From NCBI GenBank assembly GCA_943324395.2, contig CALPLL020000051.1, positions 1 through 10,465 of the forward strand: a stretch of 10,465 nt of DNA, given 5' to 3'. The notes below the pieces were generated by a model, which was not told the origin of the DNA, did not search any database, and saw nothing but the letters and a program-made list of their open reading frames with translations. This DNA is from Rhizobium sp. Q54 (lineage in GTDB: Bacteria > Bacteroidota > Bacteroidia > Flavobacteriales > Flavobacteriaceae). Position numbers and translations under genes: made by a program. Below, one piece after another: positions 1 through 7,072 of the stretch (within the stretch, counting starts at the first letter, position 1; each line of letters begins with the position of its first letter).

Positions 1-379
1 AACCCATTGTTAAATAGGTTCGCATTAATACAAATGAAGCACTTCCGCAACTACCAGTAACATCTAATAAATCTAAATCTGAGGAACGCATGTGTATTCC
101 CTTAAAAGTTTGTGGCCTATAACTAAATAAGTTTTTTTTGTTTTCAAGTTGCATTTTATAAGTAACATTCATTGTATGAATAATAGTCTCCGTTTCAGTA
201 TAATGTCTAGTTACTGCTTCTTCTTTTATATGTCTTGCTAATTGCTTGAAAAGATCTTCGGTGTAATCAGCGTCTAATTTGAATATTATAGCCGAAGCTA
301 GAAAAAAACCTGTACAAAAAATTAAAATAGATTTATGTGGGAGTAAAAATGAATTAATTCTTAAAATAAATTTTTTCAT
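1..379 (-). CDS. Membrane-anchored protein with transglutaminase-like Cys motif (5' part only)
   Basis: This open frame starts at the ATG at 379-377 and stays open for 126 codons to the left edge, so the C-terminal part is missing. Residues 1-16 are basic, and about 17-34 form one hydrophobic segment (SILIFCTGFFLASAII), which suggests a signal anchor with the rest outside the cytoplasm. Residues 109-126 read GSCGSASFVLMRTYLTMG. This resembles the catalytic-cysteine helix of transglutaminase-like proteins, in which a G-x-C-x-x-x-A is followed by a Leu/Arg-rich helix and a Gly; Cys111 would be the nucleophile. The His and Asp of the triad would lie beyond the edge and cannot be checked. It follows the glycosyltransferase by 39 bp on the same strand, so it is probably the next gene of the operon. 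The reading frame is certain by inspection. The family call is inference, and an unrelated membrane protein remains possible. Confidence 0.7.
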   Translation of the reverse strand, partial: MKKFILRINSFLLPHKSILIFCTGFFLASAIIFKLDADYTEDLFKQLARHIKEEAVTRHYTETETIIHTMNVTYKMQLENKKNLFSYRPQTFKGIHMRSSDLDLLDVTGSCGSASFVLMRTYLTMG

Positions 380-418
380 AGGTAATAAAAATGAGGGAGT
401 TTTTAAAGTTTAATTAAA

Positions 419-1438
419 TTATTTATTAATAGCGATTTTATTATAAAGTTTTGAATACTGATTGGCCAATGCAACTGCACTAAATCTAGTTGCATTTTTA
501 AAACCATTAGTAATTAGGCTGTCTCTATATTCTTTATCATCGATTATTTTTTTAAATCCTAAGTGAATATCATGAATGTCAAAAGGGTTTACAATATGTG
601 ACGCATTTCCTGCAATTTCTGGCATTGATGAAGTATTTCCAGTTATGCAAACTCTTCCAACGACATTTGCCTCAATTATTGGCATTCCAAATCCTTCTAA
701 AGTAGAAACTAAACTTAGAATATCACATTTATTATATTCTTCCCTTACTTCCTCATCCGACAATCTTCGGTCATGAAGTTCCAGGTTAATATTGTTTTCA
801 TTTGCTAAATTCTTGATTTCTGAATCAATTTTACCTATTATAACTAAGGTACATTTTATGTCTTTTAGTGCGGGAATCAAATGTTTTAAATTTTTATTGA
901 CTGCTGTACCTATTTGCAAAATTCTTGGATTTTCTGAATTAAAAGATTTTTCAATTTGTTTAAATTCTGGAGAAATACAAACATAAATAACTTCAATCAT
1001 ATCTGGTTTGCAATAATTCAATTTTAAAACATCCACTTTGGTGGCATAAGAATTAACGGTAATAATTTGAACCTTTTTTAAGGGTAATTTAAACCAAAAA
1101 AAATTAAATATTTTTTTTTTTAATCCCTTTGACTCGTATAACATTCCACAATCATGAATGGTAAGTATAGTTTTATATTTTTTTAGAAAAGCTGCAACAT
1201 AATGAATATCACCTGTAATATGGTTGACTTCGCCCTGATTTAATGTGCAGAAAATTGTATTGAATAACCTATTGAATAAACCATTGCTTTCAAATGGCAT
1301 TTCTTTGTTAATTATTTCAAAATTTTCTTGTAAATATTCTTGCATTAATTTGAAATACATTTCTATACTGAAATTACCTAAATGCCTTGGTTTTCTATTG
1401 AAAAAAACAACTTTTATTTTTTTTTTATCCTGAATCAT
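419..1438 (-). CDS. Family 4 glycosyltransferase (GT-B fold)
   Basis: This 339-residue protein is a cytoplasmic retaining glycosyltransferase of the GT4/Glycos_transf_1 type, which moves a sugar from a nucleotide donor to a lipid-linked or growing glycan. The N-terminal half (about 1-165) is the variable acceptor domain, with the common landmarks VNHITGDIHY (71-80) and TIHDC (93-97). The C-terminal donor domain starts near RILQIG (172-177). It carries the EX7E signature EGFGMPIIE with Glu248 and Glu256, followed by the typical SSMPEIAGNA (270-279). Donor and linkage cannot be read from the sequence. It is slightly shorter than many GT4 enzymes but looks complete. Only 9 bp separate it from the upstream AsnB-like gene, so the two are co-transcribed. 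The coding strand holds A10 (plus 1417-1426, codons 5-8) and A11 (plus 1111-1121, around codons 107-110), possible slippage sites. Start: ATG at 1438, directly before a typical first beta strand. Confidence 0.9.
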   Translation of the reverse strand: MIQDKKKIKVVFFNRKPRHLGNFSIEMYFKLMQEYLQENFEIINKEMPFESNGLFNRLFNTIFCTLNQGEVNHITGDIHYVAAFLKKYKTILTIHDCGMLYESKGLKKKIFNFFWFKLPLKKVQIITVNSYATKVDVLKLNYCKPDMIEVIYVCISPEFKQIEKSFNSENPRILQIGTAVNKNLKHLIPALKDIKCTLVIIGKIDSEIKNLANENNINLELHDRRLSDEEVREEYNKCDILSLVSTLEGFGMPIIEANVVGRVCITGNTSSMPEIAGNASHIVNPFDIHDIHLGFKKIIDDKEYRDSLITNGFKNATRFSAVALANQYSKLYNKIAINK

Positions 1439-1447
1439 TTCAAAATA

Positions 1448-3274
1448 TTAATTCAAATTTTGACTTAAAACAGTTGCCCAATACCTACTCCATGTATAAT
1501 TTCCTTTTTTATATTGAAGATAAGCATATTCGTTATTAGGTATTTTCGGACTGTTATTTATTTGTTTTGCTAAGTTTGTTTTACCATTATCCAGAAGCCA
1601 ATCCTGGAAAGGAAATGTAAATCCCATTTTAGGTCTATCCCAAATTTCTTTAGGTAATAGGTCTTTGAAAGCTTGAATAAGCAAGAATTTTTTAGGCTGA
1701 GTACTTTTAACTTCTGGAGCTATTTCATAGGCTAACTCAAGTAATTCTCTATCTAAAAAAGGAACTCTAACTTCAATTGCATGCCACATACTCATAAAAT
1801 CACTATCTTTTAATAGTTGATTTTGCATATATAAATTAATTTCTTGAAATGATGCTTTATTAAAAGGGGCTTGAGAATTAAATTCTTCAAGATAATTGTC
1901 TTGATTATTGTCTTGATTATTTACATAATAATTAGTAAGCTCATTTATCAATTCCCAAACTTTTTGTTCTTTTATTCCCAAAATCTTACTGATTTCCCTT
2001 GGACAAAGTAATCCCCGATGAAATAGATATTCTCCAATTGGACCCTTTATATATAAAAAAGCTGCTTTTTGATATTTGTCTTTTCCAAAATATTGCGCCA
2101 ATTTAAAAAAAGATCTAGGTATCCATTTTTTCACTTGTGTGATTTTACTAGAATTAACAAAAGAATTGTAGCCGCCAAATAATTCATCTGCTCCTAATCC
2201 ACTTAGTACTGCTGTGAGCCCAGCTTCTTTAGCATATTTACAAATAAAATAACTATTAATTCCATCTGTTGTGGGTTGATCCATCGCCAGAAGAACATCG
2301 GGCAAAGCTTCATAAAAATGTTCTTCAGAAACTGTAAAAGTACTATGATTAGCTCCCGTTTTTTGGATAATAATCTCTTGAAATTTTCTTTCAGAATAGG
2401 CTTCTTCATCAAATACAATTGATAAAGTTTGTAAAGATTCTTTTAAAAGTGGCTGTGCTAATAATGTTAACAAACTACTGTCAATACCACCACTTAAAAA
2501 TAATCCTATTGGTGCATCTGAAATCAGATGCCTCTCAACTGAAGTCGTTAGAATTTGTTTTACCTTTTCCAAGGCCACTTCTTTATTATTTATAGCTGAA
2601 GTAAATTGAAAAGTTGAAAATCTTTCTGTTTTGACTTCCCCACTTTTAGTATTAATATTTAATAGGGTGCCTTTAGGCAAAGATTGAACTCTTTCGATTG
2701 TAGTTATCGGTTCTGGCAAATGCCCAAAAGCTAAAAAATAAACTCGCCAATTAGGATTTTCTTCAAAACGGTTTAAGGCTTTAAATGCTTTAATCTCAGA
2801 CGCAAAATACAATTTTCCTTCCTCAAAAAAATAATATAAAGGTTTGATACCGGCGTAATCTCTTGCAAGGGTCATTTCATTTTTGGCTTTATTAAAAATT
2901 GCCAATGCAAACATTCCGTTAAATTTTTCGAAACAGGCATTTCCCCATTTTTCATATGCTTTTAAAACTACCTCGGAATCTGTTTTTGTTTTAAAAGTAA
3001 ATCCGTAAGCTTCTAATTCCGTTCGAATTTCTTTGAAATTATAAATTTCACCATTATAACACAATACCAAATTTTCATCTTCACTTATCATGGGTTGGTG
3101 CCCTGCTGAAGATAGATCAATTATCGAAAGTCGTCTGTGGCCTAAAGCAATTGTATCATTAAAATAAACTCCTGAATCATCAGGACCACCTCGATGCATA
3201 GCGTCGCGCATTTTCAAAATATCTTCTTTTAAATTAGTTGAAGAAGAATCAATAATTCCTGCTATTCGGCACAT
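1448..3274 (-). CDS. asnB: Asparagine synthase-like glutamine amidotransferase (AsnB family)
   Basis: This 608-residue two-domain enzyme has a class II glutaminase domain at about 2-215: Cys2 (MCRIAGI) is the nucleophile after Met removal, which fixes the start, and RRLSIIDLS (47-55) and NGEIYN (74-79) follow. The synthetase domain at about 230-600 has the ATP PP-loop SGGIDS (261-266), SGLGADELFGGY (358-369) and a conserved stretch at 498-508. Members of the family use glutamine ammonia to form an amide through an acyl-AMP intermediate. Homologues inside O-antigen loci, such as Francisella WbtH and Pseudomonas WbpS, are linked to amidation of sugar uronic acids. Because a UDP-HexNAc dehydrogenase sits in the same operon, amidation of a uronic acid is more likely here than asparagine supply, but this is inference. 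A 12-bp in-frame tandem repeat gives NNQDNNQD at about 452-459, in a loop of the synthetase domain. The next gene follows after 9 bp. Confidence 0.92.
   Translation of the reverse strand: MCRIAGIIDSSSTNLKEDILKMRDAMHRGGPDDSGVYFNDTIALGHRRLSIIDLSSAGHQPMISEDENLVLCYNGEIYNFKEIRTELEAYGFTFKTKTDSEVVLKAYEKWGNACFEKFNGMFALAIFNKAKNEMTLARDYAGIKPLYYFFEEGKLYFASEIKAFKALNRFEENPNWRVYFLAFGHLPEPITTIERVQSLPKGTLLNINTKSGEVKTERFSTFQFTSAINNKEVALEKVKQILTTSVERHLISDAPIGLFLSGGIDSSLLTLLAQPLLKESLQTLSIVFDEEAYSERKFQEIIIQKTGANHSTFTVSEEHFYEALPDVLLAMDQPTTDGINSYFICKYAKEAGLTAVLSGLGADELFGGYNSFVNSSKITQVKKWIPRSFFKLAQYFGKDKYQKAAFLYIKGPIGEYLFHRGLLCPREISKILGIKEQKVWELINELTNYYVNNQDNNQDNYLEEFNSQAPFNKASFQEINLYMQNQLLKDSDFMSMWHAIEVRVPFLDRELLELAYEIAPEVKSTQPKKFLLIQAFKDLLPKEIWDRPKMGFTFPFQDWLLDNGKTNLAKQINNSPKIPNNEYAYLQYKKGNYTWSRYWATVLSQNLN
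1895..1918 (-). repeat. 12-bp in-frame tandem repeat inside the AsnB-like gene
   Basis: The unit ATTGTCTTGATT (plus strand) occurs twice in a row with no mismatch, followed by the first three bases of a third copy. It encodes two copies of a four-residue Asn-Asn-Gln-Asp type unit. Because the unit is a multiple of three, copy-number change would lengthen or shorten the loop without a frameshift. Confidence 0.85.
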
Positions 3275-3337
3275 GTTTTTTTGTGGTTGATGATAAGTGT
3301 TTAATTAAAGTAATAAACTTTTAAGCTTTTTTTAAAC

Positions 3338-3368
3338 GGTTAATCGGTTAGAAGGTTATGGGTTGAGT
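3338..3368. repeat. Degenerate GGTTA repeat between the AsnB-like gene and gmd
   Basis: The 105-bp gap 3275-3379 holds no gene and no convincing promoter or terminator. It contains GGTTAATCGG (3338-3347), then GGTTAGAA, then GGTTATGGGTTGAGT (3354-3368). The first element recurs exactly at 4533-4542 on the other side of gmd. The last matches the 16-bp tandem unit at 4501-4532 in 12 of 15 bases. Both are in the same orientation as their partners. Confidence 0.6.
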
Positions 3369-3379
3369 GATTAAAACAA

Positions 3380-4474
3380 TTACCCTTTTTGCATTAATTC
3401 TATATCGCTTGCTACCATTTCTTTTACCAATCCTGCCAAGTCGTATTGTGGTACCCAACCCAATTGTGTTTTGGATTTTGTAGGATCCCCAATTAACAAG
3501 TCGACCTCTGTTGGACGATAATATTGTGGATCTACACGCACAACTACTTTACCAATTTCTAATTGATATTCAGGATTATTACACGCTTTAATTTTAGCAA
3601 TTTCGTTTTCATTATCTCCTTCAAATGTCAATTCTATTCCAATTTCTGCAAATGCTAAGCGAACAAAATCGCGAATATAGGTCGACACTCCAGTAGCAAT
3701 CACATAATCTTCAGCAACATCTTGTTGTAAAATTCGCCACATCGCATCTACATAATCCTTAGCATGTCCCCAATCTCTTTGTGAATTAAGATTTCCTAAA
3801 TACAAACAATCTTGTTTTCCCAAAGCAATTGCAGCTGTTGCCATTGTTATTTTTCTAGTTACAAATGTTTCCCCTCTTCTTGGAGATTCATGATTGAATA
3901 GAATTCCATTACAAGCAAAAATATTGTAAGCTTCACGGTAGTTTTTAGTTATCCAAAATCCATATATTTTTGCAACTCCATAAGGTGAGCGTGGATAAAA
4001 TGGTGAGTTTTCATCATAAAATCCTTTTGCATTTTTATTTACTTCTAATCCTCCGTACAATTCAGAGGTTGATGCTTGATATATTTTAGTTTTCTTTTCT
4101 AGACCTAATATTCTAACCGCCTCCAAAATCCTCAAAGGTCCTAACGCATCAACATTGGCAACATATTCAGGTGAATCAAAAGAAACTTTTACATGTGACA
4201 TAGCACCTAAGTTATAAATTTCGTCTGGTTGAATCTCTTGAATAATTCGAATCAAATTTGTAGCGTCTGTTAGATCTCCATAATGTAATTTAAAATGCAC
4301 ATTATTTTCGTGTTGGTCTCTATACAAATGATCAATCCTTTGAGTATTAAAAGAAGATGCTCTTCGCTTAATACCATGAACCATGTACCCTTTTTCTAAT
4401 AATAATTCTGCTAAATAGGATCCGTCTTGACCTGTTACGCCTGTAATTAATGCTATTTTTTGATTAGTATCCAT
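3380..4474 (-). CDS. gmd: GDP-mannose 4,6-dehydratase
   Basis: Gmd converts GDP-D-mannose to GDP-4-keto-6-deoxy-D-mannose in the cytoplasm, the first committed step to GDP-L-fucose and related 6-deoxyhexoses. The 364-residue protein is an extended SDR with the NADP-binding GVTGQDG (12-18) and [11 protein letters not shown] (37-47). The active-site stretch STSELYG (135-141) supplies Thr136 and Glu138, and the catalytic YxxxK is Tyr165/Lys169 (SPYGVAK). The family hallmark [17 protein letters not shown] lies at 194-210. Length matches the family. The loop between the Thr/Glu site and the Tyr is a few residues longer than I recall for the E. coli enzyme. Start: ATG at 4474, nine codons before the first beta strand. 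The partner fcl lies just upstream in transcription order, but the gaps on both sides are long for an operon (192 bp before, 105 bp after) and carry related repeats. Confidence 0.98.
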   Translation of the reverse strand: MDTNQKIALITGVTGQDGSYLAELLLEKGYMVHGIKRRASSFNTQRIDHLYRDQHENNVHFKLHYGDLTDATNLIRIIQEIQPDEIYNLGAMSHVKVSFDSPEYVANVDALGPLRILEAVRILGLEKKTKIYQASTSELYGGLEVNKNAKGFYDENSPFYPRSPYGVAKIYGFWITKNYREAYNIFACNGILFNHESPRRGETFVTRKITMATAAIALGKQDCLYLGNLNSQRDWGHAKDYVDAMWRILQQDVAEDYVIATGVSTYIRDFVRLAFAEIGIELTFEGDNENEIAKIKACNNPEYQLEIGKVVVRVDPQYYRPTEVDLLIGDPTKSKTQLGWVPQYDLAGLVKEMVASDIELMQKG

Positions 4475-4492
4475 ACTGTTTGTATTGTAAAC

Positions 4493-4537
4493 GTTGATGT
4501 GGTTATTTGTTGATTTGGTTATTTGTTGATTTGGTTA
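4493..4537. repeat. Tandem 16-bp repeat upstream of gmd
   Basis: GGTTATTTGTTGATTT is present twice exactly (4501-4516, 4517-4532). It is followed by GGTTA and preceded by a partial copy, GTTGATGT (4493-4500). It lies 19 bp upstream of the gmd ATG, so any transcript that enters gmd from fcl contains it. Copy number may vary between strains. Confidence 0.85.
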
Positions 4538-4662
4538 ATCGGGAAAAGTTAATTTGAAAATTTATTGGTAATTGAAAATACGATTTAGCTATTGTTATTC
4601 CTATTGCAATTGAAATTGAAGTTTCTTCGATAAACAATTTTAACTTTCTTAAACGATTAACC
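4533..4662. repeat. Imperfect inverted repeat in the fcl-gmd gap
   Basis: GGTTAATCG (4533-4541) is matched by its exact complement CGATTAACC (4654-4662). Just inside these, AAAGTTAA (4545-4552) is matched by TTAACTTT (4640-4647). About 87 bp of AT-rich DNA without an open frame lies between the arms. This and the tandem repeat account for nearly all of the 192-bp gap 4475-4666, where I see no gene and no TAnnTTTG promoter box. Confidence 0.6.
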
Positions 4663-4666
4663 TTTC

Positions 4667-5617
4667 TTACATTTTCAATTCTTTATAATCCTTCAAATTT
4701 TCCAAAAACCAATCGTAAGTAATTTGGATTCCATCTTCCAAATTTATTCGATGTTTCCAACCAAGTTCATTCATTTTGGAAACATCCAATAACTTTCTTG
4801 GTGTTCCATCTGGCTTTGAATTATCCCAAATTATTTCGCCCTTGTGACCTACTATTTTTTGAATTAATAATGCCAATTCTTTAATTGTTAAATCTTTACC
4901 TGTTCCAATGTTGTATAAGTAATCTGGCAAATTATTTTCTAATGCAAAAACTACTGCTTCCGCCAAGTCGTCAACAAATAAAAACTCTCTCAATGGAGTT
5001 CCGCTTCCCCACAAAGTTACAGGACAATTATTGTTTATTTTACCTTCATGAAATTTTCTAATCATTGCTGGTAAAACATGGGAACTATTTAAATCGAAAT
5101 TGTCATGTGTGCCGTATAAATTAGTTGGCATTAAACTTACATAGTCCTTTCCGAACTGATTTCTTATTGCTTGGCATGATTTTACGCCAGTAATTTTTGC
5201 TAAAGCATACCATTCATTTGTGGTTTCTAATGCACCCGTTAATAAATATTCTTCTTTAAGAGGTTGAGGAGCCAATTTTGGGTAAATACAAGAGCTTCCA
5301 AGAAAAATGAATTTATCAATTCCAAGTTCAAAAGCGGTGCTAATTAGATTATTTTGAATTTGCATGTTTTCCATTAAAAATTGGTATGGAAAATCTTTAT
5401 TAGCCAAAATACCTCCTACTTTCGCTGCGGCATCGATAATAATTTCGGGTTTTTGGTTTGTGATAAAATCTCTAACTGCTTCTTGGTTTCTTAAATCTAA
5501 AGTTTCACTTCTAGCACCAATTAAATTAGTATAGCCTTTTTTGGATAAAACTCTCCAAATTGCTGATCCTACCATACCTTTATGGCCTGCTATAAATATT
5601 TTGGTATTTAAATTCAT
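4667..5617 (-). CDS. fcl: GDP-L-fucose synthase (epimerase/reductase)
   Basis: Fcl (WcaG) carries out the 3,5-epimerisation and NADPH-dependent 4-reduction of GDP-4-keto-6-deoxy-mannose to GDP-L-fucose, using the product of gmd. The frame is open from a TTG at 5632, but the ATG at 5617 is the better start. It places MNLNTKIFIAG right at the first Rossmann strand, and the five extra residues have no family counterpart. The resulting 316-residue protein fits the family. Numbered from this ATG, the nucleotide-binding motif is GHKGMVG (11-17). The catalytic set is Ser108 and Cys110 (GSSCIYP), Tyr137 and Lys141 (YALAK), and His180 (SSHVLP), each one position from the E. coli residues Ser107, Cys109, Tyr136, Lys140 and His179 as I recall them. 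The gap to the preceding dehydrogenase gene is 74 bp; that to gmd is 192 bp. Confidence 0.97.
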   Translation of the reverse strand: MNLNTKIFIAGHKGMVGSAIWRVLSKKGYTNLIGARSETLDLRNQEAVRDFITNQKPEIIIDAAAKVGGILANKDFPYQFLMENMQIQNNLISTAFELGIDKFIFLGSSCIYPKLAPQPLKEEYLLTGALETTNEWYALAKITGVKSCQAIRNQFGKDYVSLMPTNLYGTHDNFDLNSSHVLPAMIRKFHEGKINNNCPVTLWGSGTPLREFLFVDDLAEAVVFALENNLPDYLYNIGTGKDLTIKELALLIQKIVGHKGEIIWDNSKPDGTPRKLLDVSKMNELGWKHRINLEDGIQITYDWFLENLKDYKELKM

Positions 5618-5654
5618 ATATAAAAATAACAATTTATATTCATTATACTATTTT

Positions 5655-5662
5655 CAAACTTA
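5655..5662 (-). promoter_or_regulatory. Possible -7 box upstream of fcl
   Basis: The minus strand reads TAAGTTTG, a full match to the Bacteroidota -7 consensus TAnnTTTG, about 38 bp before the fcl ATG. No TTTG or TTG stands at the expected distance of 19-21 bp upstream, so this may be chance in AT-rich DNA. If real, it would give fcl-gmd an internal promoter. Confidence 0.25.
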
Positions 5663-5691
5663 CAATCAATTTAGACAATATATTTAATAGC

Positions 5692-6954
5692 TTATAACCT
5701 AGCATCGACATCTTTTCTATCCAAAACAGCCTTACTATCGAACACGACTGTATGTTGGCCGTTTTTGAAGTCATTTAAATTTAATTGTAAAAACTCTTTG
5801 TGAGCAACTGCCAGAATTATGGCATCGTACTTAGTAGGAGATTGTTGTAATTGTATGTTGTATTCTTTTTGTACTAGACTTGCATCTGCGTGTGGATCAA
5901 AAACATCAACTTTCAATCCAAACTGAACCAATTCGTTATAAATATCAACTACTTTAGAATTACGAATGTCAGGACAGTTCTCTTTAAAAGTAACTCCTAA
6001 TATCAGTGCTTTAGCTCCTTTAACATTAGTCCCTTTTTGAATCATCATTTTCACTACTTTTCCAGCTATGAACATTCCCATAGTATCATTTACCCTTCTT
6101 CCAGAAAGAATTACTTGAGGATGATATCCTAAACTCTCTGCTTTGTGAGCTAAATAATAAGGGTCAACCCCAATGCAATGTCCACCTACCAATCCAGGTT
6201 TGTATTTAAGAAAATTCCATTTTGTTCCTGCAGCATCCAAAACGTCATTTGTATCAATTCCAATTCTATCGAAAATTAATGCCAATTCATTTACAAATGA
6301 GATATTTACATCTCGTTGTGCATTTTCAATAGCTTTACTTGCTTCCGCAACTTTTATACTTGGCGCTTTAAATGTTCCTGCTGTAATTATTGAAGAATAT
6401 AAATTATCAACAAATGTTGCAATTTCAGGTGTTGAACCCGAAGTAACTTTCTTAATTGTAGTTAACGTATTTACCTTGTCTCCAGGGTTAATTCTTTCCG
6501 GACTATAACCGCAAAAAAAGTCTTGATTAAATTTAAGCCCACTATTTTTTTTTAAAATAGGAACGCAATCCTCTTCAGTACAACCGGGGTAAACAGTGCT
6601 TTCATAAATTACGACAGCTCCTTTTTTCATAGCTTTTCCAATCATTTCAGATGCTTTGATCAATGGTGCTAAGTCAGGTGCTTTAAATTGATTTATTGGT
6701 GTTGGAACTGTAACAATAAAAATATCGCAATTTTTTAAATCTTCGATGTTACTAGAAAAACTCAGTTTTGAAGCCGCTTTAATTTTATCAAAGTCAGATT
6801 CTAATGTTCTATCGATTCCATTTGATAATTCTAAAACTCTATTAGTATTTATATCAAAGCCTAGCGTTTTGTATTTTGAGCCGAAGGCTACTGCCAGAGG
6901 AAGTCCAACGTATCCCAAGCCAATGATTGCAATATTATTATTTGAAAAATACAT
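5692..6954 (-). CDS. UDP-N-acetylhexosamine 6-dehydrogenase (TviB/WbpO-like)
   Basis: This 420-residue cytoplasmic enzyme belongs to the UDP-glucose/GDP-mannose dehydrogenase superfamily, which oxidises C6 of a UDP-sugar twice with NAD+ to a uronic acid. The NAD-binding motif is GLGYVGLP (12-19). VPTP (83-86) and YESTVYPGCTE (117-127) belong to the first domain. The linker region has EASKAIENAQRD (204-215), with Lys207 and Asn211. The catalytic Cys260 lies in GGHCIGVDPYY (257-267). The UDP-binding domain has GVTFKENCPDIRNSK (320-334). The motif set and length resemble TviB and WbpO, which make UDP-GlcNAcA or UDP-GalNAcA, more than UDP-glucose dehydrogenases. GlcNAc versus GalNAc cannot be decided from the sequence. 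It is the first sugar-nucleotide gene after the antiterminator, 118 bp downstream of it. A T9 run (6545-6553) lies within the coding region. Start: ATG at 6954. Confidence 0.93.
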   Translation of the reverse strand: MYFSNNNIAIIGLGYVGLPLAVAFGSKYKTLGFDINTNRVLELSNGIDRTLESDFDKIKAASKLSFSSNIEDLKNCDIFIVTVPTPINQFKAPDLAPLIKASEMIGKAMKKGAVVIYESTVYPGCTEEDCVPILKKNSGLKFNQDFFCGYSPERINPGDKVNTLTTIKKVTSGSTPEIATFVDNLYSSIITAGTFKAPSIKVAEASKAIENAQRDVNISFVNELALIFDRIGIDTNDVLDAAGTKWNFLKYKPGLVGGHCIGVDPYYLAHKAESLGYHPQVILSGRRVNDTMGMFIAGKVVKMMIQKGTNVKGAKALILGVTFKENCPDIRNSKVVDIYNELVQFGLKVDVFDPHADASLVQKEYNIQLQQSPTKYDAIILAVAHKEFLQLNLNDFKNGQHTVVFDSKAVLDRKDVDARL

Positions 6955-7012
6955 ATTTATTTATTCTAGTTAATTAAAAATAACTCTTTTATTCTAAACT
7001 TTTATTTTTTTA

Positions 7013-7034
7013 ACGGCTTCGCCACGTCAGTCAC
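7013..7034. other. GC-rich patch in the gap after the antiterminator gene
   Basis: The 118-bp gap 6955-7072 is otherwise almost pure A/T. This patch stands out with ACGGCTTCGCC (7013-7023) followed by ACGTCAGTCAC. It contains GGC-TTC-GCC, a three-base-pair stem only, and a doubled TGAC on the minus strand. No T-tract follows on either strand, so it is not a normal terminator. Its place just after the upxY-like gene would suit a pause or loading site for the antiterminator, or the remnant of an intergenic repeat. Neither can be shown here. Confidence 0.3.
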
Positions 7035-7072
7035 AAAAAATGATCAACTAAATTAATAATAAAAATTAATAC

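Noticed and set aside
576..1433. Short plus-strand open frames (576-776, 792-986, 1245-1433) opposite the glycosyltransferase
   Set aside because: They lie wholly within a clear GT4 gene on the other strand, show no family motif and have no promoter; they are antisense shadows.
4501..4532. Possible start of a CRISPR array
   Set aside because: The 16-bp units abut with no spacers, only two full copies exist, and there are no cas genes; this is a simple tandem repeat.
6173..6973. Plus-strand open frames of 111 and 75 codons opposite the UDP-HexNAc dehydrogenase
   Set aside because: The opposite strand encodes an enzyme with all catalytic motifs; the plus-strand peptides look like random antisense translation.
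7015..7023. GGC-TTC-GCC as a terminator hairpin between the upxY-like gene and the dehydrogenase
   Set aside because: The stem is only three base pairs and is not followed by a T-tract on either strand.
7013..7034. Match to the RfaH ops element
   Set aside because: The sequence does not contain the ops core GGCGGTAGCGTG; only short GGCG-type overlap is present.
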